In this document: positions 16,275 to 25,129 of the stretch, one piece after another | Layout of the letters: the number at the start of each line of letters is the position of its first letter | Position numbering within the stretch: the stretch's first letter is position 1 | Source: DATFKA01 sp042095835 | GTDB lineage: Bacteria; Bacteroidota; Bacteroidia; Chitinophagales; Saprospiraceae | Assembly (NCBI GenBank): GCA_042095835.1 | Contig: JBELML010000030.1 | Coordinates: 1-49,116, forward strand | Direction of reading: 5' to 3' | Length of the DNA stretch: 49,116 nucleotides | The notes under the pieces: generated by a model | Seen by the model: only the letters and a program-made list of their open reading frames with translations | Databases searched by the model: none | Told to the model about the DNA's origin: nothing | Translations under genes and position numbers: made by a program

Positions 16275-17690
16275 ATGGAGACCATGCATAAAATCACCCT
16301 ACTTCTTTTCCTTACGATCTGTACTTACCCAAGTATCCAAGCTCAAGAAAAAGCTTTGGATAAAAAATACGCCTATGTAGATAGCTTATTAAATGATTTT
16401 TTAGCAAAAACGAAAGTCGCGGGCTTTTCTGTTGCCGTTTATAAGTCAAATCAACAGTTGTATGCTAAAGGTTTTGGCTACGCCGATGTAGAACAAAAAA
16501 TAACGATGAAGGCGACGAGCCAAACCCGAACGGCTTCGGTAGCAAAAGTGATTACGGCTACTGCCTTAGGTAAATTAGCTTCCGAAGCTAAGCTAGATTT
16601 TGACACGCCACTGAGCGTATATATGCCTTATTTGGAAGAACCTTTTTCCTCGCTCACCACGCGTCAAATAGCTAGCCACACCGCAGGGATACCGCACAGA
16701 CCTGCTTCTAAAGCCGCTACAAATAAGCACTATACAGAAGTAAAAGAAACGCTTGATTTTTTTAAGAAAACAGATTTAAATTTTGCACCCGGCACTCAAT
16801 ATCAATATTCAACACTAGGCTTTAATCTATTAGCCATGTTGATCGAAGAAGTCTCTGGAAAAAGATTTGTGGACTATATGCAAGAGGAGATTTTTGCACC
16901 ATTGGGAATGTCACAAACCTTTCCGGACCAAATTGATCAATACAGCGCTGCCGATGCAAAAATGTATTATTTTAAAAAAGATAAACTCCGATTGGATAAT
17001 AAAATTGTAGATGGAAGCTACAAGCTAGCAGGCGCAGGTTTTCGTAGTACTGCAATAGACCTAGCAAGGATGATGCAAGCTTATTCTAATGGATTTATCA
17101 CAGAAAATGTACGCGCTCAAATGTTTTCTAATACCGTATTAAAAAATGGAGAAAGTACTAATGTGGGTATTGCCTGGCGCTTAAACAAAGACTTAAAAAA
17201 TCGTTCGACTTTAGAGCATGCTGGTAGCTGGCAAGGGGCCAGAACCGTAGTTGTTTATTATCCTGAAGAAGCACTTTCTATTGTGATTATGGTCAATACT
17301 AAAAGTATCATTTTCATAGAAGAAACCGCCCATTTACTTGCTCAATTATTCCTTTCTGAACAAGCTTCAACTCCTAAAAATGAGGTAGGCACTCAAGCAC
17401 TGTCGATTAGTAATCATCGCTCCGATGGCAGCATCGAAACCTACCAAGGCGTCTTGAGTTTTAGCAAGGAAAAGATCGGTCAATTGACCATCGAAACAGA
17501 AATAAAATGGCTAAAAGACAATCGCCTTTACTATATCAGTGCTCCCAACAACTATGCACTTTCTACACCTTTTGGACTGATTTATCTCCAAGTAGATTCT
17601 TTACCAAAAATCCAAGGAGAATTATACCTTTACCAAGTACTGAGTGACCAGTATCATATGCAACAAAAACCTATGCTCCGCCTCAACTAA
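16275..17690 (+). CDS. Beta-lactamase-fold serine hydrolase (class C/PBP4* type)
   Basis: Exported 471-aa serine hydrolase; the signal peptide ends near SIQAQEK. ATG 16275 is used, but ATG 16284 would serve equally. The catalytic domain (about 30-350) shows SVAK (SxxK nucleophile), YSTLGFN at the YxN position, and LEHAGSWQGA where HxG replaces KTG, the usual pattern in the esterase/peptidase subgroup. A C-terminal ~110-residue beta-rich domain follows. Substrates in this family range from D-aminoacyl peptides to esters and are not predictable here. The DUF5682 gene starts 8 bp after its stop, so the two are probably cotranscribed. Confidence 0.87.
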   Translation: METMHKITLLLFLTICTYPSIQAQEKALDKKYAYVDSLLNDFLAKTKVAGFSVAVYKSNQQLYAKGFGYADVEQKITMKATSQTRTASVAKVITATALGKLASEAKLDFDTPLSVYMPYLEEPFSSLTTRQIASHTAGIPHRPASKAATNKHYTEVKETLDFFKKTDLNFAPGTQYQYSTLGFNLLAMLIEEVSGKRFVDYMQEEIFAPLGMSQTFPDQIDQYSAADAKMYYFKKDKLRLDNKIVDGSYKLAGAGFRSTAIDLARMMQAYSNGFITENVRAQMFSNTVLKNGESTNVGIAWRLNKDLKNRSTLEHAGSWQGARTVVVYYPEEALSIVIMVNTKSIIFIEETAHLLAQLFLSEQASTPKNEVGTQALSISNHRSDGSIETYQGVLSFSKEKIGQLTIETEIKWLKDNRLYYISAPNNYALSTPFGLIYLQVDSLPKIQGELYLYQVLSDQYHMQQKPMLRLN

Positions 17691-17698
17691 AAACAACA

Positions 17699-19924
17699 AT
17701 GGCTCACATCCAAGTATTCGGTATTCGACATCACGGCCCCGGCTCTACCAAGCGCTTGCTTAAGGCGCTGCAAGGCATGAAGCCCGACTGTCTGTTGGTA
17801 GAGGCACCCTATGATGGCGAAAAGTCATTCTACCAAGTCAACACCAAAGGTCTGCAGCCTCCCGTTGCGCTACTGATGTATGAGCCCAAGGACTTTCAGA
17901 AAGCTAGTTATCTTCCCTTTGCCAACTTTTCTCCCGAATGGCAAGCGATCAAATACGCGCTGCGGGCTGATATCCCCATAAAAGCGATGGATTTGTCAAT
18001 GGGCATCCAACTTGGTCTAGAAGAATCCACCCAATTGGAAATTCAAGACAACACTATCGACAGAGAACTGCTACGGCTATTGAAAGACCCGCTAGGTTAT
18101 ATCGCCCACATTGCCGGATACGAAGACAGCGAGCGATGGTGGGAGCACACCTTTGAACAAGAAGCGGATGAACTACAAGTTTTCGAGGCGATCAATGAGA
18201 TGATCGGTACATTACGAACAGAGACCAGTGGATTTGAACAAAGAGAGATACTGCTGAGAGAAGCCCATATGCGTAAAGTATTGCGAAAAGCCATCAAAGA
18301 GGGCTTTGACCGTATTGCCATCGTTTGTGGTGCCTGGCACGCTCCTGCCCTTGTAGACTATGAAAAATACAAGTCTAGTGAGGATAATAAGCTCTTGCGC
18401 GGCCTAAAAAAAATCAAACTCAATGCTTGTTGGATTCCCTGGAGTTATGATCGATTGGCTAAAAGTGCGGGTTATGGTGCAGGCGTCATTTCTCCAGCCT
18501 GGTATGATCTGCTTTATGGAAAAAGAAAAGAATCCAATATCCGATGGATGACCAAGGCTGCTCGATTGTTTAGAAAAGAAGATATGGACTCTAGCGCCGC
18601 TCATGTGATTGAGGCCGTTCGTTTAGCAGACACCTTGGCGGCGATGCGGCAAATGCCCGTTCCTGGTATTGAGGAATTAGAAGAGGCTGCCATCACCATA
18701 TTCTGTGAGGGAGACCCTGCGCCACTTGAATTAATCAGAGAACGCTTGGTCATAGGGAATGCAGTGGGAAAAGTTCCTATCCAACTCAGTAATATCCCAC
18801 TTCAAAAAGATTTCGAACAACAGGTCAAAAAGGCACGTCTCAGTAGCCATTATCATAGTACCGAATCGGCGACTAAGGACTTAGATTTTCGAAAGGAGAC
18901 CCAAAAGCGGGCGAGTGTACTGCTACATCGTTTATCTATTTTGAGCATCCCTTGGGGCAATCCGCTGCAGCTAAGCGGAAGAGACCTGGGAAGCTTCAAG
19001 GAGCGCTGGCGATTAAAATGGCGTCCAGACTATGCCATTCGCATTATTCAAGCTAGTATGTATGGAAATACCGTTGAGCAAGCAGTAGATGGCTATGCCC
19101 AATGGTATGCAGGCACTAAAGAAGATTTAGCAAGTTTATTGGGTTTATTAGACCGGCTTTTAAAGGCCGATTTACCTGATACCGTAGCGGCTATCATTCC
19201 AAAGATTGAAAGTGTAGCGGCCCAAGCTAAAGATGTCCTGCAATTGGCATCTGCAGTCCCCGCCTTGGTCAATATTATTCGCTACGGCTCTACTCAAGCA
19301 CAGGACCGCAGCGCTGTAGAGGCATTATTGGACTCTATTCTACCTAGAATTTTCATCGGCTTGCCCGCTATATGCAGGCACTTAGAAGAAGACCCTGCGC
19401 AAACCATTTTTCAACATATTTTAGCTATACAATCCAATTTAGGTTTGGTAAACAGACCGATTTATACACACGATTGGCAAAACTGTTTGTGGCAAATTTG
19501 TGGCACTCCTGATGTGCATCCTCTCCTCCTTGGTGCTTGTCATCGCGTATTATTCGATACGACCTATTTATCAGTTGAGGATACTGCTCGGGCATTATCA
19601 TTGGCCCTTTCGAGTACAGAAGAACCATCTGTTAAAGCCATGTGGCTAGAAGGTTTTTTACATGGTTCGGCGCTCTTGATCATCCACCAACCTGCATTAT
19701 GGAACATTATCAATGCTTGGGTACGCCAATTACCCGAAGCGCAGCTATACGAAAGCTTACCTTTGCTACGACGCACCTTCTCCAAATTCTCCCGCTCAGA
19801 AAGAGAGCTACTTTTACAACTAGCGAAAGGTGCGCCACAACAATCCGTCATTGCAGAAGAAGATTTGGATGAGGACCGATTAGATATTCTTTTACCATTT
19901 ATGGAGCAGTTATTTTCAGAATGA
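17699..19924 (+). CDS. DUF5682-family protein
   Basis: Large cytoplasmic protein of 741 aa without signal or TM segments. The N-terminus GIRHHGPGSTKRLLKAL, the VEAPYDGE motif and VCGAWHAPAL (near 211-220) are the DUF5682 signature; conserved His and Glu at these places recall the EreA/ChaN-like hydrolase superfamily. The rest is mainly helical. Known homologues usually sit in operons with a MoxR AAA+ ATPase, VWA-domain and SWIM-domain proteins; none is present here, where the gene instead follows a secreted serine hydrolase by 8 bp. Family assignment is confident, biochemical role unknown. A textbook terminator lies 100 bp downstream. Confidence 0.82.
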   Translation: MAHIQVFGIRHHGPGSTKRLLKALQGMKPDCLLVEAPYDGEKSFYQVNTKGLQPPVALLMYEPKDFQKASYLPFANFSPEWQAIKYALRADIPIKAMDLSMGIQLGLEESTQLEIQDNTIDRELLRLLKDPLGYIAHIAGYEDSERWWEHTFEQEADELQVFEAINEMIGTLRTETSGFEQREILLREAHMRKVLRKAIKEGFDRIAIVCGAWHAPALVDYEKYKSSEDNKLLRGLKKIKLNACWIPWSYDRLAKSAGYGAGVISPAWYDLLYGKRKESNIRWMTKAARLFRKEDMDSSAAHVIEAVRLADTLAAMRQMPVPGIEELEEAAITIFCEGDPAPLELIRERLVIGNAVGKVPIQLSNIPLQKDFEQQVKKARLSSHYHSTESATKDLDFRKETQKRASVLLHRLSILSIPWGNPLQLSGRDLGSFKERWRLKWRPDYAIRIIQASMYGNTVEQAVDGYAQWYAGTKEDLASLLGLLDRLLKADLPDTVAAIIPKIESVAAQAKDVLQLASAVPALVNIIRYGSTQAQDRSAVEALLDSILPRIFIGLPAICRHLEEDPAQTIFQHILAIQSNLGLVNRPIYTHDWQNCLWQICGTPDVHPLLLGACHRVLFDTTYLSVEDTARALSLALSSTEEPSVKAMWLEGFLHGSALLIIHQPALWNIINAWVRQLPEAQLYESLPLLRRTFSKFSRSERELLLQLAKGAPQQSVIAEEDLDEDRLDILLPFMEQLFSE

Positions 19925-20023
19925 CCGAGACTTAACCTATCATTAATCTCCAGTTCATGGCTGAATCGCACTTTTGTAGCGTAGGATTTTTACTAATCTT
20001 CCTGCAATCTAAAGTCGCTTTCG

Positions 20024-20049
20024 GCCAGGTACTATTCCTGGCTTTTTTT
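20024..20049 (+). terminator. Intrinsic terminator after the DUF5682 gene
   Basis: GCCAGG-TACTATT-CCTGGC followed by seven T residues: a classic stem-loop with U-tract, ending the serine hydrolase/DUF5682 unit before the channel gene. Confidence 0.85.
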
Positions 20050-20090
20050 ATATCAATCAGATAGGGTATATTCGGCTTAATAGAACCTAT

Positions 20091-21167
20091 ATGATGATCA
20101 AGGCGAAGTCTATTCTTTTCTTCCTATTTTTCCTCCTGGCTAGTACAATGACTAGTAGAGATAGCTTGGTGGTGGGCTTGGTGAGCGCTCCACCCTTTAT
20201 CGAAATACAAGAAAACGGGGAGATACAGGGCATCAACATTTGGCTTTGGGAGCAGATTGCAGAAGATAATGATCTTCCTTTCGAGTACAAAATCATACCC
20301 TTTGCTCAGATGTTTGGAGCTTTAGCAGACTCCAGCATAGATATCTGCATCAATCCTTTAACCCTGACAGCTGAGCGCAGTCAAATCATTGATTTCACCG
20401 TACCCAATTATGTAGCGCATACCACGGTAGTCGTCAAGAGTAGTAGTAAATGGCAAGAGCTCCGCGCTTTTTTGAGGTCTTTCTTTTCCTTTCGCTTCTT
20501 TAGTGTGGTGGGCTTATTATTTTTCACCCTCTTGGTTGTTGGTTTCATGGTCTGGCTACTGGAGCGAGCAGTGAATCCCGACCAATTTGAGCCCGGCTGG
20601 AGAGGTTTACTCAGTGGCATTTGGTGGTCGGCAGTAACCATGACCACTGTTGGCTATGGTGACAAAGCCCCTCAATCACTTGGTGGCCGTATTCTAGGTG
20701 TTGTTTGGATGTTTACCGCCATCATTATCATTTCTGGTTTTACAGGAAGTATCGCTTCTAGCCTGACGGTCAATTCTACAGCTGGGCGTAGTAGTTCTTT
20801 ATACAACTTTAAAGACCATGCAGTAGCGACAATCCGAGGCTCCTCTACTGAAGATTTCCTAAAAACGCGATTCTTTAGTCAGAGGATCACTTATACAAGT
20901 TTAGATGCTTGCTTTGCAGCCTTGGCCAAGGATGAGGTCGAGGCTATCATTTATGATGAGCCCATCCTTCGGCGGTGGATCACTCGCAACCAAGCCAAGT
21001 CTCAATACGATATTCTTCCGCTCCGTTTCGATCCTCAATTTTACGCATTTGGCCTTAGAAAAACAGATCATACCCTGACCGATAGCATCTCCCAATCTAT
21101 CCTTAAAACAAAGGAAAGTGCAGATTGGGAAGTGGTGCTATCAGAGTATGGCATGAGTAAGGAGTAA
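20091..21167 (+). CDS. GluR0-like ligand-gated potassium channel (prokaryotic ionotropic glutamate receptor)
   Basis: Membrane receptor-channel of 358 aa. After a signal peptide (1-22) comes the first half of a periplasmic amino-acid-binding domain (about 25-118) with TAERSQIIDFT, whose Arg96 corresponds to the ligand alpha-carboxylate anchor of iGluRs. An inserted pore follows: TM1 (about 136-157), P-loop with TMTTVGYGD (183-191, the potassium selectivity filter) and TM2 (about 200-222). The second lobe (about 240-355) contains VEAIIYDEP with the ligand-side acidic residue near 289. This is the order found in Synechocystis GluR0. It is tetrameric in the known relative. Ligand unknown. It is convergent with tonB, 3 bp apart. 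Confidence 0.9.
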   Translation: MMIKAKSILFFLFFLLASTMTSRDSLVVGLVSAPPFIEIQENGEIQGINIWLWEQIAEDNDLPFEYKIIPFAQMFGALADSSIDICINPLTLTAERSQIIDFTVPNYVAHTTVVVKSSSKWQELRAFLRSFFSFRFFSVVGLLFFTLLVVGFMVWLLERAVNPDQFEPGWRGLLSGIWWSAVTMTTVGYGDKAPQSLGGRILGVVWMFTAIIIISGFTGSIASSLTVNSTAGRSSSLYNFKDHAVATIRGSSTEDFLKTRFFSQRITYTSLDACFAALAKDEVEAIIYDEPILRRWITRNQAKSQYDILPLRFDPQFYAFGLRKTDHTLTDSISQSILKTKESADWEVVLSEYGMSKE

Positions 21168-21170
21168 GTC

Positions 21171-22040
21171 CTACTGCAGGCGAAACTTCACCGGCATATT
21201 AAACATCACTTTTACCGCGCGAGGACCTTGATATCCTGGTGTAAAGGTGATTTCTTGCTGCATTTTCTGCAAAGCTTTTAAAGCTGCATTACCACAGCCG
21301 CCACCAATATCTCTTTTGATTTCAATATTGGTCATTTTCCCCGATTGATCAATCACAAAGCCAACATAGACGGTCCCTTCTATTCCGTTTTCACGAGCAA
21401 TAGCCGGATAGTCCAGGTGCTTGGCTACGTAAGAAAGTACACGCTGATCGGTACATGCTTTATCATCGCAACCTGGGAATCGAGGCATTTTTTCTACTCG
21501 GATATGAATCTCATCAACGTCATCTTCCTCTACTTTCTGAGGTTTCAAATCCACTTTCTTGGGCTTCTTTTTTTCAGGTTCTGGAATAAAAATAGCTGCA
21601 TCCGCATCTATATTTTGATCAATAAACTCAATGGTGTCTTCTAAAATTTCTTCATCTGGCATAGCCACAATTTCTACTGGTGGCGGTGGGGTTGGTGGTG
21701 GTGGAGTAGCCATCCTTGGTGGTGTGGTCATTTCTATTTCATCATCAATCCACTCAGCCTTGGTCATAACTTGTCCTTCCTCATACTGCGACCAATTAAA
21801 AGCCAGAATGGTAAAAGATAATGCCGCGATTAAACCGATTTGAAAAAAAGCGGTATTGTGCTGCAAAGGGTCAAAGAGTAGCGTCTTTTTATGCAACCAA
21901 TTGTTGTCATCCGTATCTTGCTTGACAAGCTGTTTTCTACGCAACAGCCATCTTAATCCAACAACCAAAGCGACCAATAGGACCAGACATAGCCCTCCTG
22001 CGAGTAGCACATCGCTACCCGAAAATTCGAAGTTTAACAT
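21171..22040 (-). CDS. TonB-family energy-transducing protein
   Basis: Inner-membrane/periplasmic protein of 289 aa. TM helix about 10-30, a cytoplasmic loop, a second TM at about 65-83, then a proline-rich stretch (TPPPPTPPPPVEI, 113-125), a Lys/Pro segment and a C-terminal TonB domain (about 195-289: YPAIARENGIEGTVYVGFVID, FTPGYQGPRAVKVMFNMPVKFRLQ). The two-helix N-terminus is unlike the single anchor of E. coli TonB but common in Bacteroidota. It would couple the proton-motive force through ExbBD, not in this window, to TonB-dependent receptors such as the one encoded next at 22377. Confidence 0.9.
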   Translation of the reverse strand: MLNFEFSGSDVLLAGGLCLVLLVALVVGLRWLLRRKQLVKQDTDDNNWLHKKTLLFDPLQHNTAFFQIGLIAALSFTILAFNWSQYEEGQVMTKAEWIDDEIEMTTPPRMATPPPPTPPPPVEIVAMPDEEILEDTIEFIDQNIDADAAIFIPEPEKKKPKKVDLKPQKVEEDDVDEIHIRVEKMPRFPGCDDKACTDQRVLSYVAKHLDYPAIARENGIEGTVYVGFVIDQSGKMTNIEIKRDIGGGCGNAALKALQKMQQEITFTPGYQGPRAVKVMFNMPVKFRLQ

Positions 22041-22376
22041 AGCTTTTTTTTAGGTGGTGATATTGTGGCGTAAAGACAGCATGGTCTATAGGATGTAAAA
22101 TAGCTTACATCTGTCTAGCGACTACGCAACATCACCGGTGTGAATATTTATTTTTTTTGGTAGGAATCTTTTCGACAATAGTTTGTTCGCTTGGCCATAC
22201 GAAGCTTTAGATTTCAATAATACAGATGGTGAATTCCCTGAAAATGGTGTATGCTGCAACAAAAAAAGCAGCCTAAGGTATGTTCGCATTTCCATGCAAA
22301 GCCCTTGGCTGCTCTATTAAATTCATTCTGCTAGTAGGGACGAATTGGAATTCATCCCTACTAGAGCTATGCGAAA
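22041..22376. other. Interval between tonB and the TonB receptor gene
   Basis: About 335 bp without a credible gene. It holds the tonB 5' region and, at its right end, the 22331-22364 hairpin. A minor GCTGC...GCAGC inverted repeat occurs near 22253. Nothing else stands out. Confidence 0.5.
22331..22364 (-). terminator. Long hairpin beyond the TonB receptor stop codon
   Basis: CTAGTAGGGACGAATT pairs with AATTCATCCCTACTAG, up to 16 bp with one mismatch around a tiny GG loop. It sits 13 nt downstream of the receptor's stop and lacks a T-tract. Confidence 0.6.
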
Positions 22377-24803
22377 CTATCCTTTCACACGGCTACTTTC
22401 TTCTGCAAGTCCCGTCTTTCTGCGACGTGCACTTTTCACTTGATTGTTTCCGAAGCGGTAGCTCAGGTTCACTCGTACTCTGCGGCTATCCCAGCCACCA
22501 CGAGCGATCATGAATAAGCCACCCAATTGACTTTCGCCATACCAATTCGTTGTTTTGAAGATGTCAGATATCGAAACCCGCAAGTTGGCTTTACCATCCA
22601 ACAACTGCTTCTGAATACCTGCGTCGATACTGTACTGCGAACGCATCTCGAAAGTACCCTCCCAAAGCGATGGACTATTATACCAACCCGATACTTCAAA
22701 CTTGTAGTCCTTTGGTAATTTGAAAGTATGTTGACTATAAAAGTTAACTGCTGTGGCATTAAGGTCTACGATCTTGCCTTCGCCATAGTCTGCTCGGTTG
22801 CGTACATGAAATCCTGTAAAGTTGGTAAAGCTACTCCACCACTTAGTGATGTCTATCGGAGCAGAGAAAGCGATACTATAATTATACTGATCCGCCAAGT
22901 TCAGCCAAGTAATAAAACTAGCGGTTTGCCCCTGAATATCGGTGATCCGCGCAATCTGATCCTGTGTATGACTGAAACTAACCGAAGTATTAAAACGATA
23001 CTTGTAAGTATGCGTGAACTTCACATTCATCGCATATTCAGGATTCAAGAATGGATTTCCTTTCTCAAAAGTCAACTCGTCCAATTTGTTCTCAAATGGA
23101 TTTAAATCTCGATACGAAGGACGGTTGATCCGGCGGCTGAAGTTCAGCTGTAGATTATGGTTATCGTTGGCGGCATAAGTTACACCACCTGAAGGGAAAA
23201 AGTCTAAGTACGACCGCTCCACCTTATCTAAACCAGTATCTTGGATACTTGTCAAATCGCCCGTAGAGTTAGTTTGCTCCATTCTCAGGCCAAGGCTAAA
23301 ACCAAATTTCTTGATTTGGCGATTGAAGTTGACATAAGCAGCATTTACATTCTCTGTATACTCGAATTGGTTGGATCTATCCAAGTCTAGATTAGGGGAG
23401 CCACCAATCACATTGAAGAAATTGAAGGTATTATCTGTACTGACCACGGCAGATTTTACACCTACACCTAGTTTACCTTTCAAGAAAGGTCTTTCATGAT
23501 CTATTTTGAAGGTATAGATATCAATATTTGTAGGCGTGTCGAATTGATTGATCCTTTCTTGGAGGGTAATCTCTCCTGTAGCATCTCGGTAATAGTTGGG
23601 TTGGAAAGCTTCGGCATCACTACGGTATCTCCCATAATCAGCATCAATATTGAGGGACTTATCATCTTTGTCGTAAGCGTAGTTGAGGTTGAAATTGTAG
23701 TTGGTCCGATCTCCAATCTGGCTACTTTCAGCAAAAAGGATACTATCAATAGTAGGCGACCCAATCATACTGATGGGCGTACGGCTATTATTACGGAATT
23801 CATTGTCATTGAGATTTCCATTGACGATAAACCCAACCGTACTTGCCTCATTGACGAAAAAGTCTGCTCCCAATTTAAAGTTATTACTGGTCCAGAAATT
23901 CTCCATGCGGCTAGTCTGATCAAAGGCCAAGCCTAGTTGCTCTCGGTACAAGTTAAAATCATTGGGATTTGCTCCATCATTAAAGCTATAAGTACCAAAT
24001 AGATTAACCGTTTTGTTGCGGTAGTTACCATTGATGGATGCATTATAAGACGATGCTTGACCAGTGGAACCGCCAAGATTGAGGCTACCATTAGCTCCTA
24101 AGCTTTTATCTTTTTTCAACTTGATATTGATAATACCTGCATTACCTGCTGCATCGTACTTAGAAGATGGATTCGTAATCAACTCAATAGATTCGATCTC
24201 TGTGCTATTGAGTGTTTTTAGGAAAGCGGCCAAATCGGCACCATTAAGTGGTGATGGTTTATTGTCGATGTAAATCTGTACACCGCTGCGGCCTAGCATG
24301 GTGACGTTTTCATTATTATCGATCACGATTCCTGGTGCTTTGCGCAAAAGCTCAAAAGCAGAATTACCCGCTGCATTGACACTACCCTCAACGTTGAAAA
24401 CTGTTTTATCAGCTTTTATTTCCAACAAAGGCTTAGTGGCAGTGACGGTGACTTGGCTCAACTCCTGAGCGGCCTCTTTCATTTCTACATCTTTCAAAAG
24501 AAAGGTTTGGCCTTCGGCCAGGCTAAACGCCTCAGTATTGAAATCAGGTAGACCTACATAACTAATGGTTACCCAATAGCTACCAGCATCGAGGTTATCG
24601 ATTTTGAAAACACCTTTATCATTGGTGTATTCTACCTTAGTGATGGAGGAATCAAGGCTGCTGTGGAGAATGACATTGGCATACGTTACAGGATCGCCGT
24701 TGGCTTCTTTAACATTACCCTGGATATTTGCCTTACTTTGAGCATTTAGGTTTAGGCATAGGCCAAATAGGCCTACGAGTAGTAGGGTGATTTTTTGTTT
24801 CAT
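22377..24803 (-). CDS. TonB-dependent receptor with carboxypeptidase-like regulatory domain
   Basis: Outer-membrane receptor of 808 aa: signal peptide (1-21), CarboxypepD_reg-like Ig domain (about 25-110: IQGNVKEANGDPVTYANVIL), TonB box region/plug (about 118-220: SQVTVTATKPLLEIKADKTVF, LLRKAPGIVID, IESIELITNPSSKYDAAGNAGIINI), and a C-terminal outer-membrane barrel of the OMP_b-brl_3 type ending in VRVNLSYRFGNNQVK and a Lys/Arg tail. Such receptors import siderophores, cobalamin or glycans, or act in envelope homeostasis. No SusD partner is adjacent, so glycan import is less likely. It lies downstream of a divergent sulfatase gene, and tonB follows it on the same strand. Confidence 0.9.
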   Translation of the reverse strand: MKQKITLLLVGLFGLCLNLNAQSKANIQGNVKEANGDPVTYANVILHSSLDSSITKVEYTNDKGVFKIDNLDAGSYWVTISYVGLPDFNTEAFSLAEGQTFLLKDVEMKEAAQELSQVTVTATKPLLEIKADKTVFNVEGSVNAAGNSAFELLRKAPGIVIDNNENVTMLGRSGVQIYIDNKPSPLNGADLAAFLKTLNSTEIESIELITNPSSKYDAAGNAGIINIKLKKDKSLGANGSLNLGGSTGQASSYNASINGNYRNKTVNLFGTYSFNDGANPNDFNLYREQLGLAFDQTSRMENFWTSNNFKLGADFFVNEASTVGFIVNGNLNDNEFRNNSRTPISMIGSPTIDSILFAESSQIGDRTNYNFNLNYAYDKDDKSLNIDADYGRYRSDAEAFQPNYYRDATGEITLQERINQFDTPTNIDIYTFKIDHERPFLKGKLGVGVKSAVVSTDNTFNFFNVIGGSPNLDLDRSNQFEYTENVNAAYVNFNRQIKKFGFSLGLRMEQTNSTGDLTSIQDTGLDKVERSYLDFFPSGGVTYAANDNHNLQLNFSRRINRPSYRDLNPFENKLDELTFEKGNPFLNPEYAMNVKFTHTYKYRFNTSVSFSHTQDQIARITDIQGQTASFITWLNLADQYNYSIAFSAPIDITKWWSSFTNFTGFHVRNRADYGEGKIVDLNATAVNFYSQHTFKLPKDYKFEVSGWYNSPSLWEGTFEMRSQYSIDAGIQKQLLDGKANLRVSISDIFKTTNWYGESQLGGLFMIARGGWDSRRVRVNLSYRFGNNQVKSARRRKTGLAEESSRVKG

Positions 24804-25129
24804 TTTAACAGTCGGATTAATTGATTTTCAAAAACGGTTTAAATGTAGTGCTTATGTGACCCAACTGGCGGCCTTTTCGACAAAATGGTACATTTTAATA
24901 GAGTAACGTCTTTGTACTAGCAGTAGACGATACTCCGACCGTGTTTCCTGGCCATAAGACGATTTTATCCCTTTTTGAGTTACACTAAATGGATGCAAAA
25001 AAGAGGATAAAACCCCTATATCAGGCGAGTACCTTCTATTCACAGACCAATCCCTTGATTTTTCGGATAAAAAATTAAAAACTATCTTCGAAACTCTTCA
25101 AACTTCTCAATGCAAAACGAAAATCCATT
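24804..25129. other. Divergent promoter region of TonB receptor and sulfatase genes
   Basis: About 325 bp with no plausible gene. A minus-strand TACATTTA at 24840-24847 is a seven-of-eight match to the -7 box for the receptor. On the plus strand, TATCTTCG near 25082 is a similar near-match for the sulfatase. No palindromic operator is evident. Confidence 0.4.

Noticed and set aside
19925..20020. Possible small RNA before the terminator at 20024
   Set aside because: No promoter box or conserved structure visible; a plain 3' UTR explains it.
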